A stretch of DNA of 22,026 bases from a virus: positions 1 to 22,026 of IMG/VR virus record IMGVR_UViG_3300033149_000817, one strand, 5' to 3'. The position numbers and the translations under genes were made by a program. Position 1 is the stretch's first letter, and each line of letters opens with the position of its first letter. Under the pieces are notes generated by a model, which did not search any database, was not told where the DNA came from, and saw only the letters and a program-made list of their open reading frames with translations. Positions 13,938-21,445 of the stretch are shown piece by piece.

Positions 13938-14730
13938 GCTGAGTCTCACAACTCACTGCAACGCAAAATGCAGGACGTGCCCGGTGTGGAGTATCCCGGG
14001 TAGGGATATGCCTTGGGAAGTCTTTACGAACATCTGGAGCAAGATTAACGCGAGCAAACTTGTCAGCAGGATATTGCTCAATAACACCGGAGACATGTAT
14101 GTCCATCCGGATCATATTCGCATGTTTGAATATATCGAGCAGCATCACTACAAGCCCATCATCATGACGACAAATGCAGCGGGCATGGACTATGTCCCTG
14201 CGGTGGACCTGATCATCATATCATTCAACGGCGGGACGAAAGGATCATACGAATATACCACCGGGCTATCATGGGACGAGGTGACGGCCACGATTCGGAG
14301 CCATTACTCAGAGCTCGCACGCCGGCCACTGGAAATGCACATGTTGGCATGGGACGGAAATGCCGGCACGGAGCAGGCGCTTGTTGAATACTGGCATGAT
14401 TTCCCAGGCCGTATCAGGGTATCGTACAAATACGATAATCAGATGCGCGACGACCATACGTTGCCTCAATACAGGCGAACGGACCGGATACCATGCGATT
14501 ATCTGGATATGATTAGCGTAATGCCGGATGGCAGGGTGGTGAGTTGCGCGCATGATTTCCATGCGGTAACCAATTTCGGCAATCTCTATACGGGCACGGT
14601 TGCCGGTACGATAAAGCATCCCAATAGGCTTCAGATGAAAGCCGAACATGCAAGGGGGGAGTTTCGTGGACTTTGTGCGAAATGTAATTACAATACGCCA
14701 ATAGGTGATCGGGTTGTGTATCTCAAGTGA
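13927..14730 (+). CDS. Radical SAM protein with SPASM/twitch-like C-terminus
   Basis: A 267-residue protein overlapping the sulfotransferase gene by 11 bases. The N-terminus LSLTTHCNAKCRTCPVW carries the radical SAM CxxxCxxC motif (C11, C15, C18) for the [4Fe-4S] cluster. The middle follows a partial TIM-barrel pattern (LLNNTGDMYVHP, PIIMTTNAAG, DLIIISFNGG). The C-terminus CDYLDMISVMPDGRVVSCAHD (C190, C207) and LCAKCNYN (C250, C253) forms a four-cysteine set for an auxiliary cluster, as in SPASM/twitch enzymes that modify peptides, sugars or cofactors. In this cassette it may alter a sugar or a protein side chain. Substrate not determinable; the family call is firm. Confidence 0.88.
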   Translation: MDVKLSLTTHCNAKCRTCPVWSIPGRDMPWEVFTNIWSKINASKLVSRILLNNTGDMYVHPDHIRMFEYIEQHHYKPIIMTTNAAGMDYVPAVDLIIISFNGGTKGSYEYTTGLSWDEVTATIRSHYSELARRPLEMHMLAWDGNAGTEQALVEYWHDFPGRIRVSYKYDNQMRDDHTLPQYRRTDRIPCDYLDMISVMPDGRVVSCAHDFHAVTNFGNLYTGTVAGTIKHPNRLQMKAEHARGEFRGLCAKCNYNTPIGDRVVYLK

Positions 14731-14742
14731 ACATGTTATATT
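14714..14742 (+). promoter_or_regulatory. Weak candidate promoter after the modification cassette
   Basis: TTGTGT (14714-14719) and TATATT (14737-14742) are 17 bases apart; the -10 is good (5 of 6) and the -35 poor (3 of 6). It lies in the AT-rich 29-base gap before the connector gene and may restart transcription of the tail genes. Confidence 0.25.
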
Positions 14743-14759
14743 ACTAATGGAGGCATGTT

Positions 14760-15367
14760 ATGGCGGTCACAGCTGATACGGATAATGCGCTGATTACGAT
14801 TGATAATGATTTGCGGGATTATCTCGGCATTGCCAATGATGATACGACCTATGATGACAAGCTCCAGGCCGTGATCAACGCCTTTTCAAAATTCGCCAAT
14901 AACTATACTGGGCGCTTGCTCAAGGCCAGGGATTTGACCGAATACTACGACGGCACCGGGACGGAGGCACCGGGACGGATACGCTCTATGTAGACAACTA
15001 CCCGATCAACAGCATCACCTCTCTCTATATTGATACCGGGCGCGATTATGGAGCGGACAGCGAGGTGGATAGCGATGATTATAGCCTCTATGGGGCCGTA
15101 GGCAAGATTGTGTTGGACAATACGATATTCAGCGGTGGAGCGCAGGCAGTGAAGATTGTTTACAACGGTGGATATTCGACGATTCCCTGGGACCTCCAAG
15201 AGGCAGCGCGAGAGTTTCTGGCGAGTGTATGGAATAGGGACAAAAAGGACCTGCTCAACGTGGCATCGGTGAGTGTCGAGGGGCAGAGCATCAGTTACGA
15301 TATCAAGGCAATACCAGAGTTCGCCAAAGAAGTGTTGGATTATCACCGGAGGCCTGCTCATGGGTAG
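14760..15367 (+). pseudogene. Head-tail connector gene, frameshifted by a 14-bp duplication
   Basis: Starts at ATG 14760 with GGAGG upstream. The first frame reads ALITIDNDLRDYLGIANDD, then VINAFSKFANNYTGRLL and EYYDGTGT and then goes out of frame, ending at 14993. Removing one copy of the tandem repeat 14952-14979 joins it exactly to TDTLYVDNYPINSITSLYID, then GAVGKIVLDN, VKIVYNGGYSTIPWDLQEAA and VLDYHRRPAHG, giving 197 residues. This is the pattern of gp6-like connector proteins that join portal and tail: N-terminal helices, a central beta domain with a Y-N-G-G-Y motif, and C-terminal helices. The second half has no well-placed start of its own. Either the phage lost the gene or the duplication is a sequencing or assembly error. 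Confidence 0.8.
14952..14979. repeat. Exact 14-bp tandem duplication
   Basis: GGCACCGGGACGGA occurs twice with nothing between (14952-14965 and 14966-14979). Fourteen is not a multiple of 3, so the extra copy shifts the reading frame of the connector gene; deleting it restores a continuous protein. Confidence 0.95.
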
Positions 15368-15788
15368 GTATACGCCGAAACAGTACGAACGAAAGCTCAA
15401 GCGGTGGCTGCGGACCATGGATCCGGCAGTCAAGGAAGCTTTGCAAAAGGGTGGGGAGATCGTCCGTAGAGAGGCACTGCTCAAGCACCTGTCCGGGCCA
15501 AAGATGCCCAAAGGGGTGGGGAGTGAAACAAGCGCGACCCTTGCCAGGCCGAGCGGGCACCTGGCCGGCAGTATTCGTGCCTATGTGCAGGAACATGGCG
15601 GCAAACTCCATGGCTTGGTGAGTGGTGGCGGATCAGGTATCAAATACGCTGCGGTCCACGAATACGGGTACAAAAGGCGCGGCATACCAGAGCGGTCGTT
15701 CTTGCGTTCGTCGCTAAATGCGAAGCGCAAACAAATCATGCGCGTATTGCTTGACGGCATGATGGATAGTTACAGGAGGGCTGGATAA
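15360..15788 (+). CDS. HK97 gp10-like head-tail/tail completion protein
   Basis: A 142-residue basic protein. ATG 15360 is chosen because GGAGG stands 8 bases before it and it overlaps the connector stop; the longer in-frame start lies inside the connector. The N-terminus is helical (KQYERKLKRWLRTMDPAVKE, then ALQKGGEIVRREAL). The C-terminal half has LAGSIRA, a Gly-rich turn, and IKYAAVHEYGYKRRGIPERS followed by FLRSSL, the motif shared by gp10 and virion morphogenesis proteins. These form part of the head-tail joint. The stop overlaps the next start (TAATG). Confidence 0.75.
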   Translation: MGRYTPKQYERKLKRWLRTMDPAVKEALQKGGEIVRREALLKHLSGPKMPKGVGSETSATLARPSGHLAGSIRAYVQEHGGKLHGLVSGGGSGIKYAAVHEYGYKRRGIPERSFLRSSLNAKRKQIMRVLLDGMMDSYRRAG

Positions 15789-16228
15789 TGGCTGACAGTA
15801 CACGCAAGAAAGTGCTTGATGCAGCCGAGGCAGCTCTGTCCGGGATATCGGGGATCGGCCTGGTATCGCAAGACCTGAAAAGCTGGGACGAACTACAGCC
15901 CAAGGATTTCCCGGCGCTGTTTCTCATTGATGCCGGTGCGGAGTATGAGCGTAATACGTTTGAGCATGCGACGGCAAATGATATGCATTGTGATTTAACC
16001 GTTGACGTGTATGGGTACGTGTATTCCAACATCAGATTAACGGCGGCCAGCCGGACAGCCCTGATAGCGGATGTTGAGACTGCGCTTACAAGTAATGCGG
16101 CGCTACTCGGCCTTGCGCAAGACGTGATGCCGGTATCGCTGGAAACGGATACAGGAGCGATGGATAAGTATTCTATCTTTCGCTTTACATTTACAATCAG
16201 TTACGGGTACAATCATGCTACACCGTAG
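15788..16228 (+). CDS. Probable tail terminator protein
   Basis: A 146-residue protein starting MADSTRKKVLDAAEAALSGI at the TAATG overlap. The pattern is one N-terminal helix, then strands (PALFLIDAGAEYER; MHCDLTVDVYGYVYS), a long helix (RTALIADVETALTS) and a final sheet (YSIFRFTFTISYGY), the plan of lambda gpU-like terminators that cap the tail tube at the neck. Position between gp10-like protein and tail tube agrees. The identification is by order and secondary structure pattern. Confidence 0.6.
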   Translation: MADSTRKKVLDAAEAALSGISGIGLVSQDLKSWDELQPKDFPALFLIDAGAEYERNTFEHATANDMHCDLTVDVYGYVYSNIRLTAASRTALIADVETALTSNAALLGLAQDVMPVSLETDTGAMDKYSIFRFTFTISYGYNHATP

Positions 16229-16240
16229 GGAGGTGAGAAA

Positions 16241-16633
16241 ATGAGTGCTACACTAGGGAAAGACGGCGAGATCAGGATTGGGTCGTCTGTCATGGCGCTG
16301 ATGGACACGTGGAGTCTGAACATGTCAGCCGACGTTGTGGAGACAACTGCATTCGGGGACACGCACAAAAACAGGAGCCAGACATTCAAGGACTGGACCT
16401 GTTCGATGTCGGGGCATTTGGACCGGTCGGATGCTCAGCAGGCTGCGTTGCTCGATCAGTTCGAGGACGGGACGTTGAGCGAGGTAGAGGTGCGCCTCTA
16501 TACGGATGCCGGTTCAAGCTACTGGTACGGTTCGGCTGTTCTGAGCGGCACAAGCGTATCGTCTGGCGTTGCTGATACGGTCAAGGTATCGTTCGACTTC
16601 CAGGGTTCCGGCGACCTGAACTACAACTCCTGA
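16241..16633 (+). CDS. Major tail (tube) protein
   Basis: A 130-residue protein; AGGGAGGTGAGAAA precedes ATG 16241. The sequence LGKDGEIRIGSSVMALMDTW, then VETTAFGDTHKNRSQTFKDW, and the beta-rich VSSGVADTVKVSFDFQGSGD are typical of short tail tube proteins: V-E-T-T-A-F-G-D is a conserved loop. Subunits stack as hexameric rings around the tape measure. The 12-base gap before the gene carries only the ribosome binding site. The gene ends one base into the next start (TGATG). Confidence 0.85.
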   Translation: MSATLGKDGEIRIGSSVMALMDTWSLNMSADVVETTAFGDTHKNRSQTFKDWTCSMSGHLDRSDAQQAALLDQFEDGTLSEVEVRLYTDAGSSYWYGSAVLSGTSVSSGVADTVKVSFDFQGSGDLNYNS

Positions 16634-16983
16634 TGAAGATAACATTGGCGAGGGATGCCGAGTACATCCCGGAGTGGAACGGGAACAGGGACGACCCGGA
16701 GCCGGTGGTCTTTCATCTGCGATATCTGACGACAGCCGAACGGCAGCAGTGTATGGAACGTGAATACCTGCCGGATAAAAACGGCGGGGTTCGCGTTGCC
16801 ATCAAGCCGGATCAGGAGCGCATGTTCAAGCTAGCGGTCAGGAAGATTGAAAACCTGGAAGTCAATGGACGCCCACTTACAACTGCCGGCGATGTTTTGA
16901 GTACTCCCGGGCTGGACTTGTTGTTCATCGAGGTATCGTTATACGTCCTGACCATGAACGCGGAGCAAGACTCAAAAAACTGA
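16633..16983 (+). CDS. Tail assembly chaperone, short form (gpG-like)
   Basis: A 116-residue protein starting MKITLARDAEYIPEWNGNRD, coupled to the tail tube gene. It ends EQDSKN at TGA 16981-16983. The residues LRYLTTAERQQCME and MFKLAVRKIENLEVNG match the N-terminal chaperone part of many siphophages. It binds the tape measure before tube assembly. A slippery site sits over its last codons, so some ribosomes make the longer form listed separately. Confidence 0.75.
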   Translation: MKITLARDAEYIPEWNGNRDDPEPVVFHLRYLTTAERQQCMEREYLPDKNGGVRVAIKPDQERMFKLAVRKIENLEVNGRPLTTAGDVLSTPGLDLLFIEVSLYVLTMNAEQDSKN

Positions 16984-17267
16984 GAGTGGCCTTTCAGTTG
17001 CTCCGTAAAGGATTCGGTCCTGATTACAAATGCCCGGCAAAATGGGCCGATACAATGATCATAGTGGAGACAAAGCTGGGAGGCCAGAAGATACGGAGAG
17101 GGGATGTTGCGACCATGTTTGATGAATATGCGAGAACGGCCTTGGATATATGGGCATATTATCATCGGTTTGGTCTCCCCTACTCCGGCGGCTGGGCAGA
17201 ACAGCCAGCGGTGCTCATGGACGTGATTTCAGCGATCGAGGAGGAATACCATGGCACTGAAAGATAA
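16633..17267 (+). CDS. Tail assembly chaperone, long form by -1 frameshift (gpGT-like)
   Basis: A slip of one base back at 16974-16980 joins the first 116 codons to a second frame read from 16980 (LRVAFQLLRKGFGPDYKCPA, then ARTALDIWAYYHRFGLPYS) and gives a 211-residue fusion ending at 17267. The second frame alone lacks a ribosome binding site and its only early starts are GTG or internal, which supports the fusion. In lambda, the T part recruits tail tube protein to the tape measure. The tape measure gene overlaps its end by 17 bases, the standard order. Confidence 0.8.
16974..16980 (+). promoter_or_regulatory. Programmed -1 frameshift site A AAA AAC
   Basis: In the zero frame the codons are TCA AAA AAC TGA, so the heptamer A AAA AAC is in the register needed for tandem slippage, and the stop follows at once. 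The frame entered after slipping (position modulo 3) is exactly that of the downstream ORF. A clear downstream hairpin was not identified by eye. Confidence 0.85.
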
Positions 17268-19275
17268 GGTCGTTGTCGATATTCAGACCAATACGAAGAC
17301 GGCTCATGCAAATGTGCTGAAATATGCTGCGGGGATAGGAACTGCTGTCGCTGCCGTGGCTGGATTGACAAAGTCAATTGGTGACATGATATCGGCATAT
17401 AGCAAGCAAGAAGATGCGGAGCGAAAGCTACGGGCTGCTCTAAAGGCAACCGGTGGTCAGGCGGGCATGACGGAAAGTGAACTGAAAAAGTTGGCCTCGC
17501 AATTACAGAAGACAACGACGTTTGGTGACGAAGCGACTATTGCAGCCGAATCTCTCATGCTGACATTTACCAAAATAGGGCGAGATACATTCCCGAGCGC
17601 CATTAAGGCTGCACAAGATATGTCAACAATGTTTGGACAAGACCTCCAATCATCCGTCGTGCAGCTGGGAACTGCGCTCAATGATCCCATCCAGGGTATA
17701 GGGAGATTGCGACGGATAGGTATTTCGTTTACGAAAGAGCAGCAGGATTCGATCAGGGCCTTTGTCGAACAAAATGATATTATCTCTGCGCAAAAGATTA
17801 TCCTCCAGGAATTACATAACGAGTTTGGCGGCGTATCAGAGGCCATGGCCGATACGACCAGTGGTTCGCTCAAACAATTGAAAAATGCGATGGGGGATTT
17901 GAACGAAATTGGCGGGGAGGCCATTGCGAGCTTCCTGCAACCGGCGGTGCGGTGGCTGGCAGACATGGCAACAAAAGCAGCGGATACGGCCAAGCACATG
18001 CGTGAGATTGATGAAATCTTGCAAGATAGCGCCAAGCACGAATTGACACCGATTGAAGAAACACAACGACGATTGAAGATAATAACCGACGAAATAAGCA
18101 AATATCAGGATGCGATTGAAAAAAAGGCATACGGGCAACTTGGTTCGCGGGCAGTGCTAGAGAGTAAGATCAAAGAATTGAAAGTGGAGCAATTGCGTCT
18201 TGCCGGGCGGTTGAATGATCAAGAAGCAGAGATGGCAACCAAGCAGGAACAAATGTTGCGGGCGCGAGCCGAAATGGGAGACATGAGCGAGGAGGAGATA
18301 AAGGACCAAGCGCAAATTTTGAGCAATTACAACGAAATGATGGAGCTCTATTATAAGACAACCAAGGGACGACTAGACCTTCTGCGAAAAGAAGAGGCGA
18401 AATGGGAGGATCGGCTAGAAAGGTGGAAATATAACAAAGATATCGTAGCAGAAATTCTGAACATGCTCTATGACCAGGACGCTGAATTGGAATCGCAATT
18501 ACGTACACAGTTGCAGACGAACAAAACAATCGAGGAGACGGCGTCGCTTGTTTATACCGAAGGCATGCACATTGCGCGAATAAAGGCCGATGAAGAGGAT
18601 CGGATATTTCTGGAAAATGAGATAATGCAGGGTATTAACAAACAAACTGACGAGTATGAAAAGCAAAAAGATGTTATTAAGGAAGTGGCCAAGGAACAGA
18701 ATAAAATGCTGAATAAGGCCTCGGAATTGTCTAGCATGTTTTTTGGGACTGTAAATGATTATTGGGATTTATACAAAGAAAAGCTCGATGAATCATATCA
18801 GCGGCAATTGGATTACATCAACGAAATATATGATACAGAGGAGGATAGGGCCGGGGCGAAAATGCAGCTTGATGAGCAGATGGCCGAGAAAGAGCACCAG
18901 CTCAAGGTAAGGCAGGCGCAATGGAATAAGGCTGCGGCCATTATGGATGCGACGATAAAGGGTGCTGTTGCTGTTGTGCAAGCTCTGACATTGCCACCTC
19001 CCTTTGGCGAAATAATGGCAGGGGTCGTGGCTGCAATCACTGCGGCTCAAATTGGGATTATAGCAGCGCAACCGATTCCCATGGCTGAAGGTGGCATTGT
19101 TACGGGGCCGACGAACATCTTGGCCGGCGAGGCCGGACCCGAGGCGATCATCCCGTTGGATCGCGGGGCGAATCTCGGGACGACCATTATACACGTGCAT
19201 GGATCGCTCATTAGCGAGCGAGAGCTCCAAAGTTATATCTGGCGAACCGTGGAGGCAAAAGCAAGTGGCTATTAA
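17251..19275 (+). CDS. Tail tape measure protein
   Basis: A 674-residue protein; GAGGAGGAATACC precedes ATG 17251. The N-terminus has a short hydrophobic alpha-helical stretch (YAAGIGTAVAAVAGLTKSIG) and LRAALKATGGQAGMTESELK, FGDEATIAAESLMLTFTKIG, DLQSSVVQLGTALNDPIQGI: the family pattern of prophage tape measures. The middle 300 residues are long charged coiled coils. Near the end there is a second hydrophobic helix region (VVQALTLPPPFGEIMAGVVA) and the common motif AEGGIVTGPTNILAGEAGPE followed by AIIPL. The length predicts a tail of roughly 100 nm using the usual 0.15 nm per residue. The gene overlaps the next by 11 bases. Confidence 0.9.
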   Translation: MALKDKVVVDIQTNTKTAHANVLKYAAGIGTAVAAVAGLTKSIGDMISAYSKQEDAERKLRAALKATGGQAGMTESELKKLASQLQKTTTFGDEATIAAESLMLTFTKIGRDTFPSAIKAAQDMSTMFGQDLQSSVVQLGTALNDPIQGIGRLRRIGISFTKEQQDSIRAFVEQNDIISAQKIILQELHNEFGGVSEAMADTTSGSLKQLKNAMGDLNEIGGEAIASFLQPAVRWLADMATKAADTAKHMREIDEILQDSAKHELTPIEETQRRLKIITDEISKYQDAIEKKAYGQLGSRAVLESKIKELKVEQLRLAGRLNDQEAEMATKQEQMLRARAEMGDMSEEEIKDQAQILSNYNEMMELYYKTTKGRLDLLRKEEAKWEDRLERWKYNKDIVAEILNMLYDQDAELESQLRTQLQTNKTIEETASLVYTEGMHIARIKADEEDRIFLENEIMQGINKQTDEYEKQKDVIKEVAKEQNKMLNKASELSSMFFGTVNDYWDLYKEKLDESYQRQLDYINEIYDTEEDRAGAKMQLDEQMAEKEHQLKVRQAQWNKAAAIMDATIKGAVAVVQALTLPPPFGEIMAGVVAAITAAQIGIIAAQPIPMAEGGIVTGPTNILAGEAGPEAIIPLDRGANLGTTIIHVHGSLISERELQSYIWRTVEAKASGY

Positions 19276-21445
19276 GTGGATTGACTCGGATTGGCAAAAT
19301 GCACTGAAAACTGCTTCTGCTATGACACGCAATGGTGAAAAGCGTGATCGGGTATACATCGACTTTCGGCAGAGGCAGTACCCGGTAATTGCCGGAACGC
19401 CCACTTTTACCGAAATAACGAGTGGTAATAACTGGAGTGGAACGCATGATCTAACCGGTGGTTATGCGAAATACCTGTTGGATATGCCAACAAAGTTTAC
19501 GCTAGACATTCGAGCATCGGCCGAGTTTACATACAATACGGGTAGTGATCAACCCCTTGCAAGTTGGTATGTTGACGGGACGCATTATTGTATTGTCGAT
19601 TATGAGGCAGCAAGCGACAAGATACGAGTACGATGGGTAAATGGTGGGACCGTGCGAACGTTGTATAGCGAACAATATGATGATGGCACCTCATATACTG
19701 ACATTGCAACAATCAGCAGAATAACGGTTGTGATTGATACGACGACTGGTTCTGATAGTGGTTCGGCGCTGTATGTAAATGGCACTCTGCAAGACAGTAC
19801 ATGGAGTGGTGCTATTGACGCCAGGGACGTGAGATTGCCGATATTTGCCTTGCGATATACAACGGCCGAAGGGGATTGGGATATCAATACTGTCCGGCTA
19901 TTCAGTGGATATCTGGCAAGCGCAAATGACGTTTCACACAATTTCCGGGATGTAGATGATGAAGAAGTTGTATGGTATCTCAACGGGGAAGCTGTGGGCA
20001 GAACCCGGTGTAACGTTACGGATTTTGTTTTGTCTATCGGTCTTGCGAGATCGGCAGAGGATCCCGATACCGGATCATTGGTTGCCAACAGGGCGTCCAT
20101 AGAATTGAAAAGCGAAAGTGGCGAGTTTGCAGACGATCAGTATGCGGCATTTGATCCTGCGGCTCACCAGTACAACGGGACGAGTGCTCAACGCTATATG
20201 ACGAAGCGCCCTCGGGTTTTCATCGAAACTTGGTACGATGGGGAGTTCGAGCCGTTATTTGTCGGGCGGGTCGAGGGATCATTCAGACGGTCAACCGTGG
20301 TTGGCGATATTTCCCGAGTGCATATCGATGCAGCAGATCAAGCGGCAGAGCTTGCTACAAGGTACGTGCGTAAAGGTCGATATTGGGAGAATAAGGATCT
20401 TGTCAGCGCGACGGAAAGCAATAGTTTGTTGCATCTCATAACTCGCGTGGCGACACAGAAAGAGATTTACCAATATCTCGGAAATAGTTCCTTTGAGAAT
20501 GCAACCGTCACCAACTCATGGGCGGCGAGCGGTGGGACGTTGACACGACAAAGCGATCCACTTCTTGGATCATATTGCGGGCAGCTTGCGAATGCTTCCG
20601 GGTCGCAGCAGACCGTGAAACAGACGGTCACGTTTACCGGCGACAAATCAATCAACGTAGACGAGAAGTGGACGTTTTCGGTCTATCTGAAGAGTGCCGG
20701 CGCAGCGGCTGCTGACATTCGCCTGGAGGAGCATGATAGCAGCGGGATAAACGGCACAGCATCAACAACGGCCTATAGTCTATCCGGTGGCGAGGGATGG
20801 GTGAAGTATGAAGTGACAAGAACGATAGCAGACAGCACGTCAGACAGGCTTGTGGTGGCAATTGAAGTCGATAATGATGTGACGTTGAAATTGGACGCTG
20901 CCATGCTGACGCAGGTGGAAGCGGCGCCGGATTGGTATGTGGAAAATACGACAGACGGGGCAGCCGGTGTGTGTGATGCCGATGATGCAGTAAGCGATTC
21001 GTACGATACTTGCGGATTTATCTCGACAGCCGTTGCCATCACACACCCATGGGCACGTATCGAAAGGGGCAGTACGATATGGGAGCAGATCAAGCAACTC
21101 GCAGATGCGTGCATAGCGTATAAGTGTGGATTCACCGGAGGTGGAGCGCTGGAGTTTGCTGCAGTACTGGAGTCCGGGTATTCCGATCCGTCACCGATTT
21201 TGACCATAGACAAGATGTCGTCTATGGACACGACGCTCGACCTTGAACGAGCAAACAAGATTATTGTGCATGGGACAAAGATTTTGAAAGACACGTACGC
21301 GCGCACGTTATGGAGTGCTGCATCCTCGGGTGTATTCGGAACGGCAAAGGCATTCCCCATTTACGTAAACGTGGCTGATGACGCATATTTCCCGGATAAG
21401 TCCACGTTCGGCGAGTTTGTTGCAAAGTACGGGGAGGTAGATTGA
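19265..21445 (+). CDS. Tail-tip/hub protein with probable carbohydrate-binding modules
   Basis: A 726-residue protein. GTG 19265 is chosen: GGAGG lies 9 bases upstream and the longer frame lies inside the tape measure. After a short N-terminus, residues 35-230 form a beta-rich module like LamG/concanavalin A jellyrolls (FTLDIRASAEF; ISRITVVIDTTTGSDSGSAL; YVNGTL; VRLFSGYLASA). Residues 230-395 resemble tail-hub domains (RPRVFIETWYDGEFEPLFVG, then RVEGSF). Residues 400-560 look like a CBM4/9-type module (NSSFENATVTNSWAASGGTL; EKWTFSVYLKSAGAAA; LKLDAAMLTQVE). The final part (LERANKIIVHGTKI) returns to the hub type. It should sit at the tail end and contact the host surface glycans. Domain names are by pattern only. 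Confidence 0.65.
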   Translation: MAIKWIDSDWQNALKTASAMTRNGEKRDRVYIDFRQRQYPVIAGTPTFTEITSGNNWSGTHDLTGGYAKYLLDMPTKFTLDIRASAEFTYNTGSDQPLASWYVDGTHYCIVDYEAASDKIRVRWVNGGTVRTLYSEQYDDGTSYTDIATISRITVVIDTTTGSDSGSALYVNGTLQDSTWSGAIDARDVRLPIFALRYTTAEGDWDINTVRLFSGYLASANDVSHNFRDVDDEEVVWYLNGEAVGRTRCNVTDFVLSIGLARSAEDPDTGSLVANRASIELKSESGEFADDQYAAFDPAAHQYNGTSAQRYMTKRPRVFIETWYDGEFEPLFVGRVEGSFRRSTVVGDISRVHIDAADQAAELATRYVRKGRYWENKDLVSATESNSLLHLITRVATQKEIYQYLGNSSFENATVTNSWAASGGTLTRQSDPLLGSYCGQLANASGSQQTVKQTVTFTGDKSINVDEKWTFSVYLKSAGAAAADIRLEEHDSSGINGTASTTAYSLSGGEGWVKYEVTRTIADSTSDRLVVAIEVDNDVTLKLDAAMLTQVEAAPDWYVENTTDGAAGVCDADDAVSDSYDTCGFISTAVAITHPWARIERGSTIWEQIKQLADACIAYKCGFTGGGALEFAAVLESGYSDPSPILTIDKMSSMDTTLDLERANKIIVHGTKILKDTYARTLWSAASSGVFGTAKAFPIYVNVADDAYFPDKSTFGEFVAKYGEVD

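Noticed and set aside
15065-15367. Second half of the connector as an independent gene
   Set aside because: Its first ATG lies in the middle of the beta domain with no ribosome binding site, and removing one 14-bp repeat copy gives a complete protein.
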